Shown in pieces: positions 25,301 through 32,235 of a DNA stretch of 64,000 bases. Source of the DNA: JAGWRI01 sp963728785. GTDB lineage: Bacteria; Gemmatimonadota; Gemmatimonadetes; Gemmatimonadales; Gemmatimonadaceae. The notes under the pieces are model-generated. The model was not told where the DNA came from and made no database searches. It saw nothing but the letters and a program-made list of their open reading frames with translations. Location: NCBI GenBank assembly GCA_963728785.1, contig CAVSKV010000004.1:62001-126000 (forward strand), in the 5' to 3' direction. Both the position numbers and the translations under genes were made by a program. Numbering within the stretch: position 1 is the first letter of the stretch; each line of letters begins with the position of its first letter.

Positions 25301-26775
25301 ACGCCGCGCTCCGCCGTTGGTGGCGCGATGAGGACGACACCACGCGGTTCGGGGTGGTGGCCATCGTCGTCGCCGGGCTCGTGGCGCGCGCAGCCGCCCT
25401 TGGCCAACCCATGCGCTACGATGAATCGGTGACGTACCTGTACTTCATCGGCCGCTCGTGGTACACGGCGGTGACGTCGTATCAGTTCCAGAGTAATCAT
25501 CTCCTCTACACGATCGCCGCCAAGCTCACGGCGGCGCTCGGCGGAGGAGCGCCGTGGTCGCTCCGCCTTCCGGCGTTCGCGGCGGGCGTGGCGGTGGTGC
25601 CGCTCACTTATGCCGTTGGGCGCGCGCTCTACACCCGTACCGCCGCGCTGGTCGGCGCCGCGCTGGCCGCCGCCGCCACGCCGCTCGTGCTGTTCTCGGC
25701 CAACGCCCGCGGCTACTCGATCGTGGTCGCGGCGTACCTCGTCCTCTTGCTCATCGCGGCCCGCATTCGCGCCGCCGGCGGCACGGTTCGGCGGTGGGGC
25801 GCCTTCGCGACGGTAGCCGCCGTGGGAATGGCCACGATTCCCGTGATGCTCTACCCGCTCGGCGCCGCGGCTCTCTGGCTGGCGCTCACCCTGGTCGTGG
25901 AGCGCGGCCGGCGGGCCCTGCCGGCGCTGGCGGCACTTGGCGGAGCGCTCGCCGCGGCGGCGGCGCTCGCTCTGCTCGCGTATCTGCCCATCATCCACGC
26001 CAACGGATTCGCCGTGCTCGTCGGCGACAAGTCCGTGGCGGCCTCGCCCTGGCCGGCGTTCTACCGTCAGCTTCTGCCCAGCCTGGTAGTCGCTCTGGAG
26101 AGCTGGGCGCAACCGTACCCGATACTGGTCGGGGTCCTGCTGTTCGCGGCGTTGGCCGTCGGTGCGGCGCGATCGGCGCGCCTGTCCCGCGAGGGAGTGC
26201 CGGTGCTGCTGGCGGCGGGTGTGTGGAGCGCTGCGCTGCTCGTCGCCACCCACCGCGTTCCGTTCGCGCGTACGTGGATCTGGGCCTTCCCCGTCGCCGC
26301 TCTTGCCGTTGGGGCGGCCGCCGAGCTGAAGCTGCGGTGGCCGCGGGCCGCCAAGGCCGCCCCGTTCGTCCCGTTGATCGCCGCGGTGGCCGCGGTTGCG
26401 GGCGTCGGATGGGGGTTTGCTACTGATGCGCTCGGCCAGTCTGACGACACGGGCGTCTTTACGGGTGCACAGCCGGTGGCCGAGGCGCTTGCCACTCGGG
26501 CGCAACCCGGCGACCGGGTACTCGCCTGGATCCCTGCAAGTGCGCCGCTGCAGTACTATATGTTGCGCGCCGGCGCGGACACGGCGCTCCTTTCCACTCC
26601 CGACAGCGCGACGAGGCGGCAGATCGTTGTGTTGAATGTGCGCTACGACCAGACGGTGTCCTGGGCGATCGCCGTGGGCATGGTGGACACGGCTCATTTC
26701 GGCCCGGTCGCGCCGGCCATGCACGCGCGAGACGCGGACGTCTACGTCGCGGAACGCAAAGGGAGCGAACGATGA
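25297..26775 (+). CDS. GT-C superfamily membrane glycosyltransferase, GT39/83-like
   Basis: A 492-aa integral membrane protein with about 10-11 hydrophobic helices. After the first helix comes the typical GT-C loop with an acidic pair, PMRYDESVTYLYFIG (about 40-55), where D-E would act in lipid-linked sugar transfer. Short loops with R and G follow. The C-terminal 90 residues (VFTGAQPVAEALATRAQPGDR) are soluble and extracytoplasmic. Donor is presumably polyprenyl-phosphate sugar. The ATG overlaps deoA; its stop overlaps the next gene, which is a related enzyme. Confidence 0.78.
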   Translation: MNAALRRWWRDEDDTTRFGVVAIVVAGLVARAAALGQPMRYDESVTYLYFIGRSWYTAVTSYQFQSNHLLYTIAAKLTAALGGGAPWSLRLPAFAAGVAVVPLTYAVGRALYTRTAALVGAALAAAATPLVLFSANARGYSIVVAAYLVLLLIAARIRAAGGTVRRWGAFATVAAVGMATIPVMLYPLGAAALWLALTLVVERGRRALPALAALGGALAAAAALALLAYLPIIHANGFAVLVGDKSVAASPWPAFYRQLLPSLVVALESWAQPYPILVGVLLFAALAVGAARSARLSREGVPVLLAAGVWSAALLVATHRVPFARTWIWAFPVAALAVGAAAELKLRWPRAAKAAPFVPLIAAVAAVAGVGWGFATDALGQSDDTGVFTGAQPVAEALATRAQPGDRVLAWIPASAPLQYYMLRAGADTALLSTPDSATRRQIVVLNVRYDQTVSWAIAVGMVDTAHFGPVAPAMHARDADVYVAERKGSER

Positions 26776-28799
26776 CCGGCGGCCGAGGGCCGCCGCGCCA
26801 GCAGATCCCGCCGCTGGCCGTCTGCGCCGGGCTGGTGTTGTTCCTCGTGGGAGTGTTTCCGCTTCCCAGGATCGTTCCCGACGGCGGTCTATGGGCGGAG
26901 AACCTGCGATTCTGGGGCGGCGCCACGCTGCTCACGGTCATGCCGGTGCTGGCCCTCGCCGCGCTTCCGTTGCCGTGGCTGCGCGCCCTGCCGTTCCGGC
27001 TCGCGGGGTGGCTCCGCCGGCCGCCACCGCTCGCATTTGCAGTGCTGATCGGGGCCATGTTCGCCGCGTTGAGCACCTTCCTTGCCTACTATGCCTTTCA
27101 CTTTGCACCCACGACGGCCGATGAGATCGCCCAGCTCTGGCACGCCCGCATTCTGCTCCATGGCCACTTGGCACTCCCTGCGGATCCGAACGCCGAGTTC
27201 TTTGCCGTCGACAACGTCATCGACACGGGCAAGTGGTATTCGCAGTTCCCCATCGGCGGGCCTTTGGTGCTTGCCCTGGCGTACCTGATCCGCGTCCCCT
27301 GGTTGCTCGACCCGTTGCTCGGCGGCCTCACCGCCGCGCTGCTTTACCATTTCGCACGGCGCGCCTACGGCGAAACGGAGGGCCGGGCCGTCGCGGTGGT
27401 GTTTGCGCTCAGCTCCATGACACTGCTCATGTCCGCCAGTTACATGAACCACGTACCGGTGTTGCTGCTCGCCGTGGCGGTGCTGGCTGCGCTCACCGAA
27501 TGGGAGCGGGCGCCGACTTCGGGACGGGGCACGGTGATCGCCGCCGGCATCGGCCTCGCACTGGGCGCCATGGCCACGATCCGGCCGCTCGACGCCGTGG
27601 TCGTGTCGGGGGCGGTCGGCGTATTCCAGCTCGCAGTGATTCGGCGATCGCCCCGCCGGTGGCGCGAGCTCGCGGTTCAGGCACTGGCCGGAACGGTCGG
27701 TGTGGCCCCGCTGCTCTACGCCAACTGGGCCACCACCGGGGGGTTATTTCACTTTGCATATGAAGTGATGTGGGGGCCGGCCGACCGCCTGGGCTTCCAC
27801 GTCGATCCGCACGGGGTGGCCCACACGCCGTTGCGCGCGCTCGTTCTCGCCGCGAAGTACCTGAATGAATTGAACAGCTATGTGATGGCATGGCCGTTGC
27901 CGGCGTTGCTCGTCGCGACTGCCGGGCTTGTGTCAATGCGACGCACCTCCCGGTGGGACGCGCTGTTGTTCGGCCTGTTCGGGTCCCAGCTGGTCGCGTA
28001 TGCCTTGTACTGGCACGATGGCGAGTTTCTGGGGCCGCGCTTCCTCTACACGGCCGTGCCTGTGGTGATCGTGCTCCTGGCCCGCGCCCCGTTCCTGGTG
28101 GCCGAACGCTGGGGCGGATACTGGCGCCACGCCGCTCCGCTCGCGGTGCTCACCTGTCTAGGCGTGGCATGGTTGGTGCCCATGCGGCCCTACGGCGTCG
28201 TAGGCCTCGTCGACCAAGTGCGTGACGCCCGCACCGCGTTCAAGGTGGACCTCGCCGGCGCGGCCGCCGCGGCGGGCGCGCACCGCGCCGTGGTATTCGT
28301 GCACGAACCGTTCAGCGGGCGCCTCGCGCGCCGGCTGTGGGGTGTGGGATTCACGCGCACGGCGGCCGCCGAAGCGCTGGCCCGCGGTGACGCCTGCTCG
28401 GTCCTCGAAGCCGTGCGGTTCGCCGAGGCCGACACCACGCAGCCACTCGCCGAGCGGGCCGCAGCCGCCGCCCAGCGTATCGCCACCTACGCCCCCGGCT
28501 CGGCGCCCATCCGGGCGCTCGATCCCACCATCCAAATCTCGTCGGTGCTGTCGCTTACCCCGGCGTGCAAGGACGAACTGGCCGCCGACGCGCGCTACAA
28601 CGGGTTGTCGTTCGGCGCCGGGTTGCTGCTCGACTCGATCGGCCCCGACGGCCGGCTGACCGGCGCCGTGATCTACGCCGCCGACCTCGGCGACCGGAAC
28701 GAAATCCTGCGCACCAGGTTCGGAGACCGCAAATGGTTCCGCGCGTATATGGCCCATGACAGCGCTGGTGTGCCGCGCGTCGTTGTAGCACCCTACTAG
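26772..28799 (+). CDS. Large membrane glycosyltransferase-like protein
   Basis: A 675-aa protein with about 11 transmembrane segments in the first 460 residues and a soluble C-terminal domain of roughly 200 aa. The early periplasmic loop TTADEIAQLWHARILL contains an acidic pair (Asp-Glu) like that of GT-C enzymes, and LDPLLGGLTAALLYHFARRAYG is a GT39-type cytoplasmic turn. The C-terminal domain (VVFVHEPFSGRLARRLWGVG) is unassigned. It is coupled to the preceding paralogue by ATGA. The likely role is glycosylation of a surface polymer or protein; substrate unknown. Confidence 0.7.
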   Translation: MTGGRGPPRQQIPPLAVCAGLVLFLVGVFPLPRIVPDGGLWAENLRFWGGATLLTVMPVLALAALPLPWLRALPFRLAGWLRRPPPLAFAVLIGAMFAALSTFLAYYAFHFAPTTADEIAQLWHARILLHGHLALPADPNAEFFAVDNVIDTGKWYSQFPIGGPLVLALAYLIRVPWLLDPLLGGLTAALLYHFARRAYGETEGRAVAVVFALSSMTLLMSASYMNHVPVLLLAVAVLAALTEWERAPTSGRGTVIAAGIGLALGAMATIRPLDAVVVSGAVGVFQLAVIRRSPRRWRELAVQALAGTVGVAPLLYANWATTGGLFHFAYEVMWGPADRLGFHVDPHGVAHTPLRALVLAAKYLNELNSYVMAWPLPALLVATAGLVSMRRTSRWDALLFGLFGSQLVAYALYWHDGEFLGPRFLYTAVPVVIVLLARAPFLVAERWGGYWRHAAPLAVLTCLGVAWLVPMRPYGVVGLVDQVRDARTAFKVDLAGAAAAAGAHRAVVFVHEPFSGRLARRLWGVGFTRTAAAEALARGDACSVLEAVRFAEADTTQPLAERAAAAAQRIATYAPGSAPIRALDPTIQISSVLSLTPACKDELAADARYNGLSFGAGLLLDSIGPDGRLTGAVIYAADLGDRNEILRTRFGDRKWFRAYMAHDSAGVPRVVVAPY

Positions 28800-28879
28800 G
28801 GCCGGGCCCTCTCGACGACGCGCCGCCAGGGCTGCAAATTTGAACGGAGACCCTTACGCCACCAACGGAGACGCCGTAG

Positions 28880-29137
28880 ATGCCGAAGACGATCGCCCGG
28901 CTGCTTGGGCTCGGAGCTTACGCCGTGTGCGGCGCAATCGTTGCGCTCTACATTGCGGTTGCCTACGTGAGCCGCCGCACCCCAACCGGGGGGATGGACC
29001 CCGCGCTCGAACACGTGACCTGGATTTCCCTGGGTGGTGTGACGCTCGCCGTGCTCGCCGCCCACCACGTGATCGGCAAGCAACTCCTCGAAATCGCGCG
29101 CGACGGCGACACGCCGAAAGCGCTCGGCGCGAAGTAG
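28880..29137 (+). CDS. Small two-helix membrane protein, hypothetical
   Basis: An 85-aa protein with two predicted transmembrane helices (YAVCGAIVALYIAVAYV and ISLGGVTLAVLAAHHVIG) separated by a Gly/Pro turn (RRTPTGGMDPALEH), and a charged C-terminal end. GGAG lies about nine bases before the ATG. It is 80 bases after the glycosyltransferase and before arsR, so it probably has its own transcript or ends the glycosyltransferase one. I do not recognise a family. Confidence 0.65.
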   Translation: MPKTIARLLGLGAYAVCGAIVALYIAVAYVSRRTPTGGMDPALEHVTWISLGGVTLAVLAAHHVIGKQLLEIARDGDTPKALGAK

Positions 29138-29223
29138 GCGGCGGTCGGACAGTCGGACAGCGAAACGACAGACGAAGCGACGGAGCAACCTTCAGGGCGC
29201 CTGAGGACGGACGGGGCGATGAC

Positions 29224-29251
29224 TTGACGTATCAATTTCGATTGATATAAT
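29224..29251 (+). promoter_or_regulatory. arsR promoter (leaderless)
   Basis: -35 TTGACG (29224-29229) and -10 TATAAT (29246-29251) with a 16-base spacer. A start site about seven bases after the -10 box would fall at the A of the arsR ATG (29258), so the transcript would be leaderless. The ArsR operator fills the spacer. Confidence 0.85.
29231..29246. promoter_or_regulatory. ArsR operator O1
   Basis: ATCAA-TTTCGA-TTGAT, the ATCAA-N6-TTGAT dyad common for ArsR/SmtB repressors. It sits between the -35 and -10 boxes, so bound ArsR would block polymerase and arsenite would release it. Confidence 0.85.
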
Positions 29252-29257
29252 CAAGGC

Positions 29258-29596
29258 ATGGCCACCGCCACCGCCACCGATCTCGATCTGGATCGCGCCG
29301 CGCAACTCTTTCACGCGCTGTCCGATCCCACGCGCCTCGCCGTCATCGAAATGCTTCGAGACGGAGAGCGATGCGTATGCGAGCTGCAGGATGAGCTCAC
29401 CGCCGCACAGTCGCGGCTGTCGTTCCACCTTCGCGTGCTCAAGGACGCAGGGCTGGTGACCGATCGCAAAGAGGGCCGCTGGTCGTATTACGCCATCGCG
29501 CCGGCGACGGTGGCCGAGGTCCACGCACTGTCCGTGACGCTCGCGCCACGGCGCGGCCGGCTGCCCGTGCTGCGAGGGGGACGTTGCTGCGGCTGA
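29258..29596 (+). CDS. arsR: ArsR-family transcriptional repressor
   Basis: Winged-helix metalloregulator of 112 aa. Metal-binding Cys39 and Cys41 lie in RCVCELQDEL at the start of the recognition-helix pair, the classic As(III) site. The helix-turn-helix is QSRLSFHLRVLKDAGLV, and the beta wing is DRKEGRWSYYAI. Two extra cysteines (Cys110, Cys111) at the C-terminus may add a third thiol. The ATG at 29258 coincides with the predicted transcription start. It should repress its own promoter and probably the downstream genes. Confidence 0.94.
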   Translation: MATATATDLDLDRAAQLFHALSDPTRLAVIEMLRDGERCVCELQDELTAAQSRLSFHLRVLKDAGLVTDRKEGRWSYYAIAPATVAEVHALSVTLAPRRGRLPVLRGGRCCG

Positions 29597-29636
29597 TCCA
29601 CCGAATGCCCGCGATCTCCGTCGCCGTACTTGAGAT

Positions 29637-29652
29637 ATCAACCAATATTGAT
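29637..29652. promoter_or_regulatory. ArsR operator O2 before arsM
   Basis: ATCAA-CCAATA-TTGAT, the same dyad as O1, in the 69-base gap between arsR and arsM and 13 bases before the arsM start. It suggests a second, internally regulated promoter; TTGAGA (29630-29635) could be its -35 box, but I see no good -10. Confidence 0.75.
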
Positions 29653-29665
29653 GACTGAGGAACCC

Positions 29666-30610
29666 ATGCCCACGCTCCCGATCACCAAGAAGGCCGGTTC
29701 CGGCATCGCGTGCTGCGGCCCCGACTGTTGCGACGACGCGCCGGCCGTGACACCCAGCGCCATGACGACGGCAGACGACCTCACTGCTACGGTGCGCGAG
29801 AAGTACGGTGCCGCTGCCCAGCGGGTACTCGACAGCGCCGCTGGCGGCGGATGCTGCGGGCCCGTGAATTCGTGCTGCGGCGGCGCGGAGTTCGACGGTA
29901 CCGTGGATCCGATAACGGCCGGGCTCTACGTGCTCGGCGAGACCGACGAGTTGCCCGAAGCGGCCGTGCTCGCCTCGCTCGGTTGCGGCAACCCTACGGC
30001 GCTGGCCGAACTGCGCGAGGGCGAGGTGGTGCTCGATCTCGGGTCGGGCGGCGGCATCGACGTACTGCTCTCGGCGCGGCGCGTGGGCCTCACCGGCAAG
30101 GCGTATGGCCTCGACATGACGGACGAGATGCTGGACCTGGCGCGACGCAACGCGCGCGATGCCGGGGTCACCAACGTCGAGTTCCTGCGGGGACGAATCG
30201 AAGAGATCCCGCTGCCAAGCAACTCGGTGGACGTCATCATCTCCAACTGCGTGATCAATCTCTCAGGCGACAAGGCGCGTGTGATCCGCGAGGCGTTCCG
30301 GGTGCTCAAGCCCGGTGGTCGCTTTGCCGTGTCGGACGTCGTCGTGCGCGGGGAGCTGCCGTCCGATGTGAAACGGAGCATGGAACTGTGGGTGGGCTGT
30401 GTGGCCGGCGCGCTGCAGGACCAGGAGTTCGAGACGTTGTTGCGCGATGCCGGCTTCGAATCGCCGAGCGTGGAGATGACGCGGCTGTATGAGGTGGAGG
30501 ATGCACGGGCCTTCCTGGTAAACGCCGGGCTCGACGTGGACCGTGTAGCCGCCGAGGTGGCGGGCAAGGTGGGCGCCGCCTTCGTACGGGCCACCAAGCC
30601 CACTGCATGA
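29666..30610 (+). CDS. arsM: Arsenite S-adenosylmethionine methyltransferase
   Basis: Methylates As(III) to volatile or less toxic methylated species using AdoMet. The protein is 314 aa. Motif I is VVLDLGSGGGIDVLLSA (about 121-137), and a catalytic Cys is in ISNCVINLSGDKARVIREAF. Cys106-Gly-Asn-Pro (GCGNPTALAEL) matches the conserved ArsM block. Unusually, the first 75 residues have three Cys-rich clusters (ACCGPDCCDD, GGCCGPVNSCCGG), which could bind metalloid before transfer. ATG 29666 was chosen because GAGGAA lies five to ten bases upstream. The stop overlaps acr3 (ATGA). Confidence 0.93.
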   Translation: MPTLPITKKAGSGIACCGPDCCDDAPAVTPSAMTTADDLTATVREKYGAAAQRVLDSAAGGGCCGPVNSCCGGAEFDGTVDPITAGLYVLGETDELPEAAVLASLGCGNPTALAELREGEVVLDLGSGGGIDVLLSARRVGLTGKAYGLDMTDEMLDLARRNARDAGVTNVEFLRGRIEEIPLPSNSVDVIISNCVINLSGDKARVIREAFRVLKPGGRFAVSDVVVRGELPSDVKRSMELWVGCVAGALQDQEFETLLRDAGFESPSVEMTRLYEVEDARAFLVNAGLDVDRVAAEVAGKVGAAFVRATKPTA

Positions 30611-31653
30611 GTCTCCGGCTTTCCGCGCTCGACCGGTTCCTCCCGGTCTGGATCTTTGCCGCCATGGGGGCGGGCGTCCTCCTCGGCCGTGTGTTCCCCG
30701 GACTCGGCGCGCTGCTCGACCGCGTGCAGGTCGCCGGCGTCTCGGTGCCCATCGGCATCGGGTTGCTCTGGATGATGTATCCGGTGCTCGCCAAAGTGCG
30801 ATATGAATCGATCGGCGCGCACGTGGCAGACCGGCGGCTGCTTGGCACTTCGCTGGCGCTCAACTGGATACTTGGGCCGATCGTGATGTTCGCGCTAGCC
30901 TGGCTGCTGCTCCCTGATCTGCCGCATTACCGGAACGGCCTGATCATGATCGGGCTGGCGCGCTGCATCGCCATGGTGCTTATCTGGAACGCGCTTGCCT
31001 GCGGGTCGGGGGAGTTAGCGGCCGTGCTCGTGGCGCTCAATTCGGTGTTCCAGATTCTCACGTACTCGCTGCTCGGGTACCTGTTTCTGGCAGTGGTGCC
31101 GCGGTGGTTCGGCGCCGACACGGCGGCCCTCGACGTCTCGATGGGTGCGATTGCGAAGAGCGTGGGAATCTTCCTTGGTGTGCCGCTGCTGGGCGGGTAT
31201 CTCACGCGCCGCCTGCTCGTGGCGCGGCGTGGTGCGGCATGGTACGACGGAGTATTCATCCGCCGCATCGGTCCCACGGCGCTGATCGGTCTGCTCTACA
31301 CGATCGTACTCATGTTCGCGATGCAGGGTGACCGGATCGTGCGCCTGCCGTTCGACGTAGTGCGCATCGCGCTGCCGCTCGTGGCGTACTTCGCAGTGAT
31401 GTTCGGGCTTGCCTTCGTCGTTTCGGTGAAGCTGGGATTCAACTATGAGGACACGGCGGCGCTGTCATTCACGGCGGCTGGCAACAATTTCGAGCTCGCC
31501 ATCGCGGTGGCGGTGGCGACGTTCGGCATCGGGTCGGGTGAAGCGCTGGCGGCCGTGGTGGGCCCGCTCATCGAAGTGCCGGCGCTGGTCGGGCTCGTCT
31601 ACGTATCGCTGTGGGCGCGGCGGCGGTACTTTCCGCGGGAGGCGGCGGCATGA
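30607..31653 (+). CDS. acr3: Acr3-type arsenite efflux permease
   Basis: A 348-aa, ten-helix membrane carrier that exports arsenite. Helix 4 has the family motif GLARCIAMVLIWNALACGSGE with the thiolate Cys needed for As(III), and helix 9 has the TAAGNNFELAIAVAVATFG block with an essential Glu. The mRNA is coupled to arsM and arsC by 4-base overlaps. Such permeases are driven by the proton motive force and do not require ArsA. Confidence 0.94.
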   Translation: MSLRLSALDRFLPVWIFAAMGAGVLLGRVFPGLGALLDRVQVAGVSVPIGIGLLWMMYPVLAKVRYESIGAHVADRRLLGTSLALNWILGPIVMFALAWLLLPDLPHYRNGLIMIGLARCIAMVLIWNALACGSGELAAVLVALNSVFQILTYSLLGYLFLAVVPRWFGADTAALDVSMGAIAKSVGIFLGVPLLGGYLTRRLLVARRGAAWYDGVFIRRIGPTALIGLLYTIVLMFAMQGDRIVRLPFDVVRIALPLVAYFAVMFGLAFVVSVKLGFNYEDTAALSFTAAGNNFELAIAVAVATFGIGSGEALAAVVGPLIEVPALVGLVYVSLWARRRYFPREAAA

Positions 31654-32153
31654 CGGCGACGAAACCCCTCGGCGTTCTCTTTCTCTGCACCGGCAACTCG
31701 GCGCGCAGCCAGATCGCCGAGGCGTTGCTGACCGCGAAGGGGCGCGGCCGGTTCCGCGTAGGGAGCGCCGGCACGAGGCCCGCCGAACGTGTGAACCCCG
31801 GTGCCATCGAGGTGCTGGGCGCGCACGGCATCGACTGGACCGCGGCCCGCCCGAAGACGATCGACGAGATTCAGGCGCAGCCGTGGGACCTGGTGATCAC
31901 GGTGTGCGACAACGCCAAGGAGACTTGTCCCGTGTTTCCTGGGCACCCGGCGTTCGCGCACTGGGGCATGCCCGACCCGGCGGCCGTGGCCGACGACGAG
32001 GACCGCCGGCGGGCGTTTCGCGACACGTATCAGGTGCTGAGCCGCCGCATCGATCTGCTCGTTGCCATTCCGCTGGAGAAACTCGAGCAGCGCGCGCTGG
32101 AGGTGCGGGTGGGCGCGATCGGGGACCGCGCCGGCGAGGCCGTGAAGTCGTAG
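31650..32153 (+). CDS. arsC: Arsenate reductase, thioredoxin-coupled LMW-PTP fold
   Basis: Reduces arsenate to arsenite for export by Acr3. The protein is 167 aa. The catalytic loop is CTGNSARS (Cys13-Ser20), which also binds oxyanion. Resolving cysteines are in VCDNAKETCPVFPG, giving the Cys13/82/89-type relay of the thioredoxin-dependent class. The ATG at 31650 was chosen since GGGAGG precedes it and MTATKPLGVLFLCTG matches the family; the frame is open further upstream inside acr3. A strong terminator follows 26 bases later. Confidence 0.94.
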   Translation: MTATKPLGVLFLCTGNSARSQIAEALLTAKGRGRFRVGSAGTRPAERVNPGAIEVLGAHGIDWTAARPKTIDEIQAQPWDLVITVCDNAKETCPVFPGHPAFAHWGMPDPAAVADDEDRRRAFRDTYQVLSRRIDLLVAIPLEKLEQRALEVRVGAIGDRAGEAVKS

Positions 32154-32179
32154 GGCGGCCCGTTGGCCTCCAACGCAAA

Positions 32180-32204
32180 CGGGGCGCTCGAAGCGAGCGC
32201 CCCG
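32180..32204. terminator. Bidirectional terminator between arsC and gyrB
   Basis: An 11-bp perfect stem (32180-32190 with 32194-32204) with an AAG loop and T-rich GTCGTTTCC on the plus side; GTTTGCG follows on the minus side. It separates the convergent arsenic operon and gyrB. Confidence 0.75.
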
Positions 32205-32235
32205 CCGTCGTTTCCGCTGTCCGACTGTTCGACGC

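Noticed and set aside
28840..28879. An earlier start for the small membrane protein at 28840
   Set aside because: That frame is different from the membrane-protein frame and does not encode hydrophobic segments.
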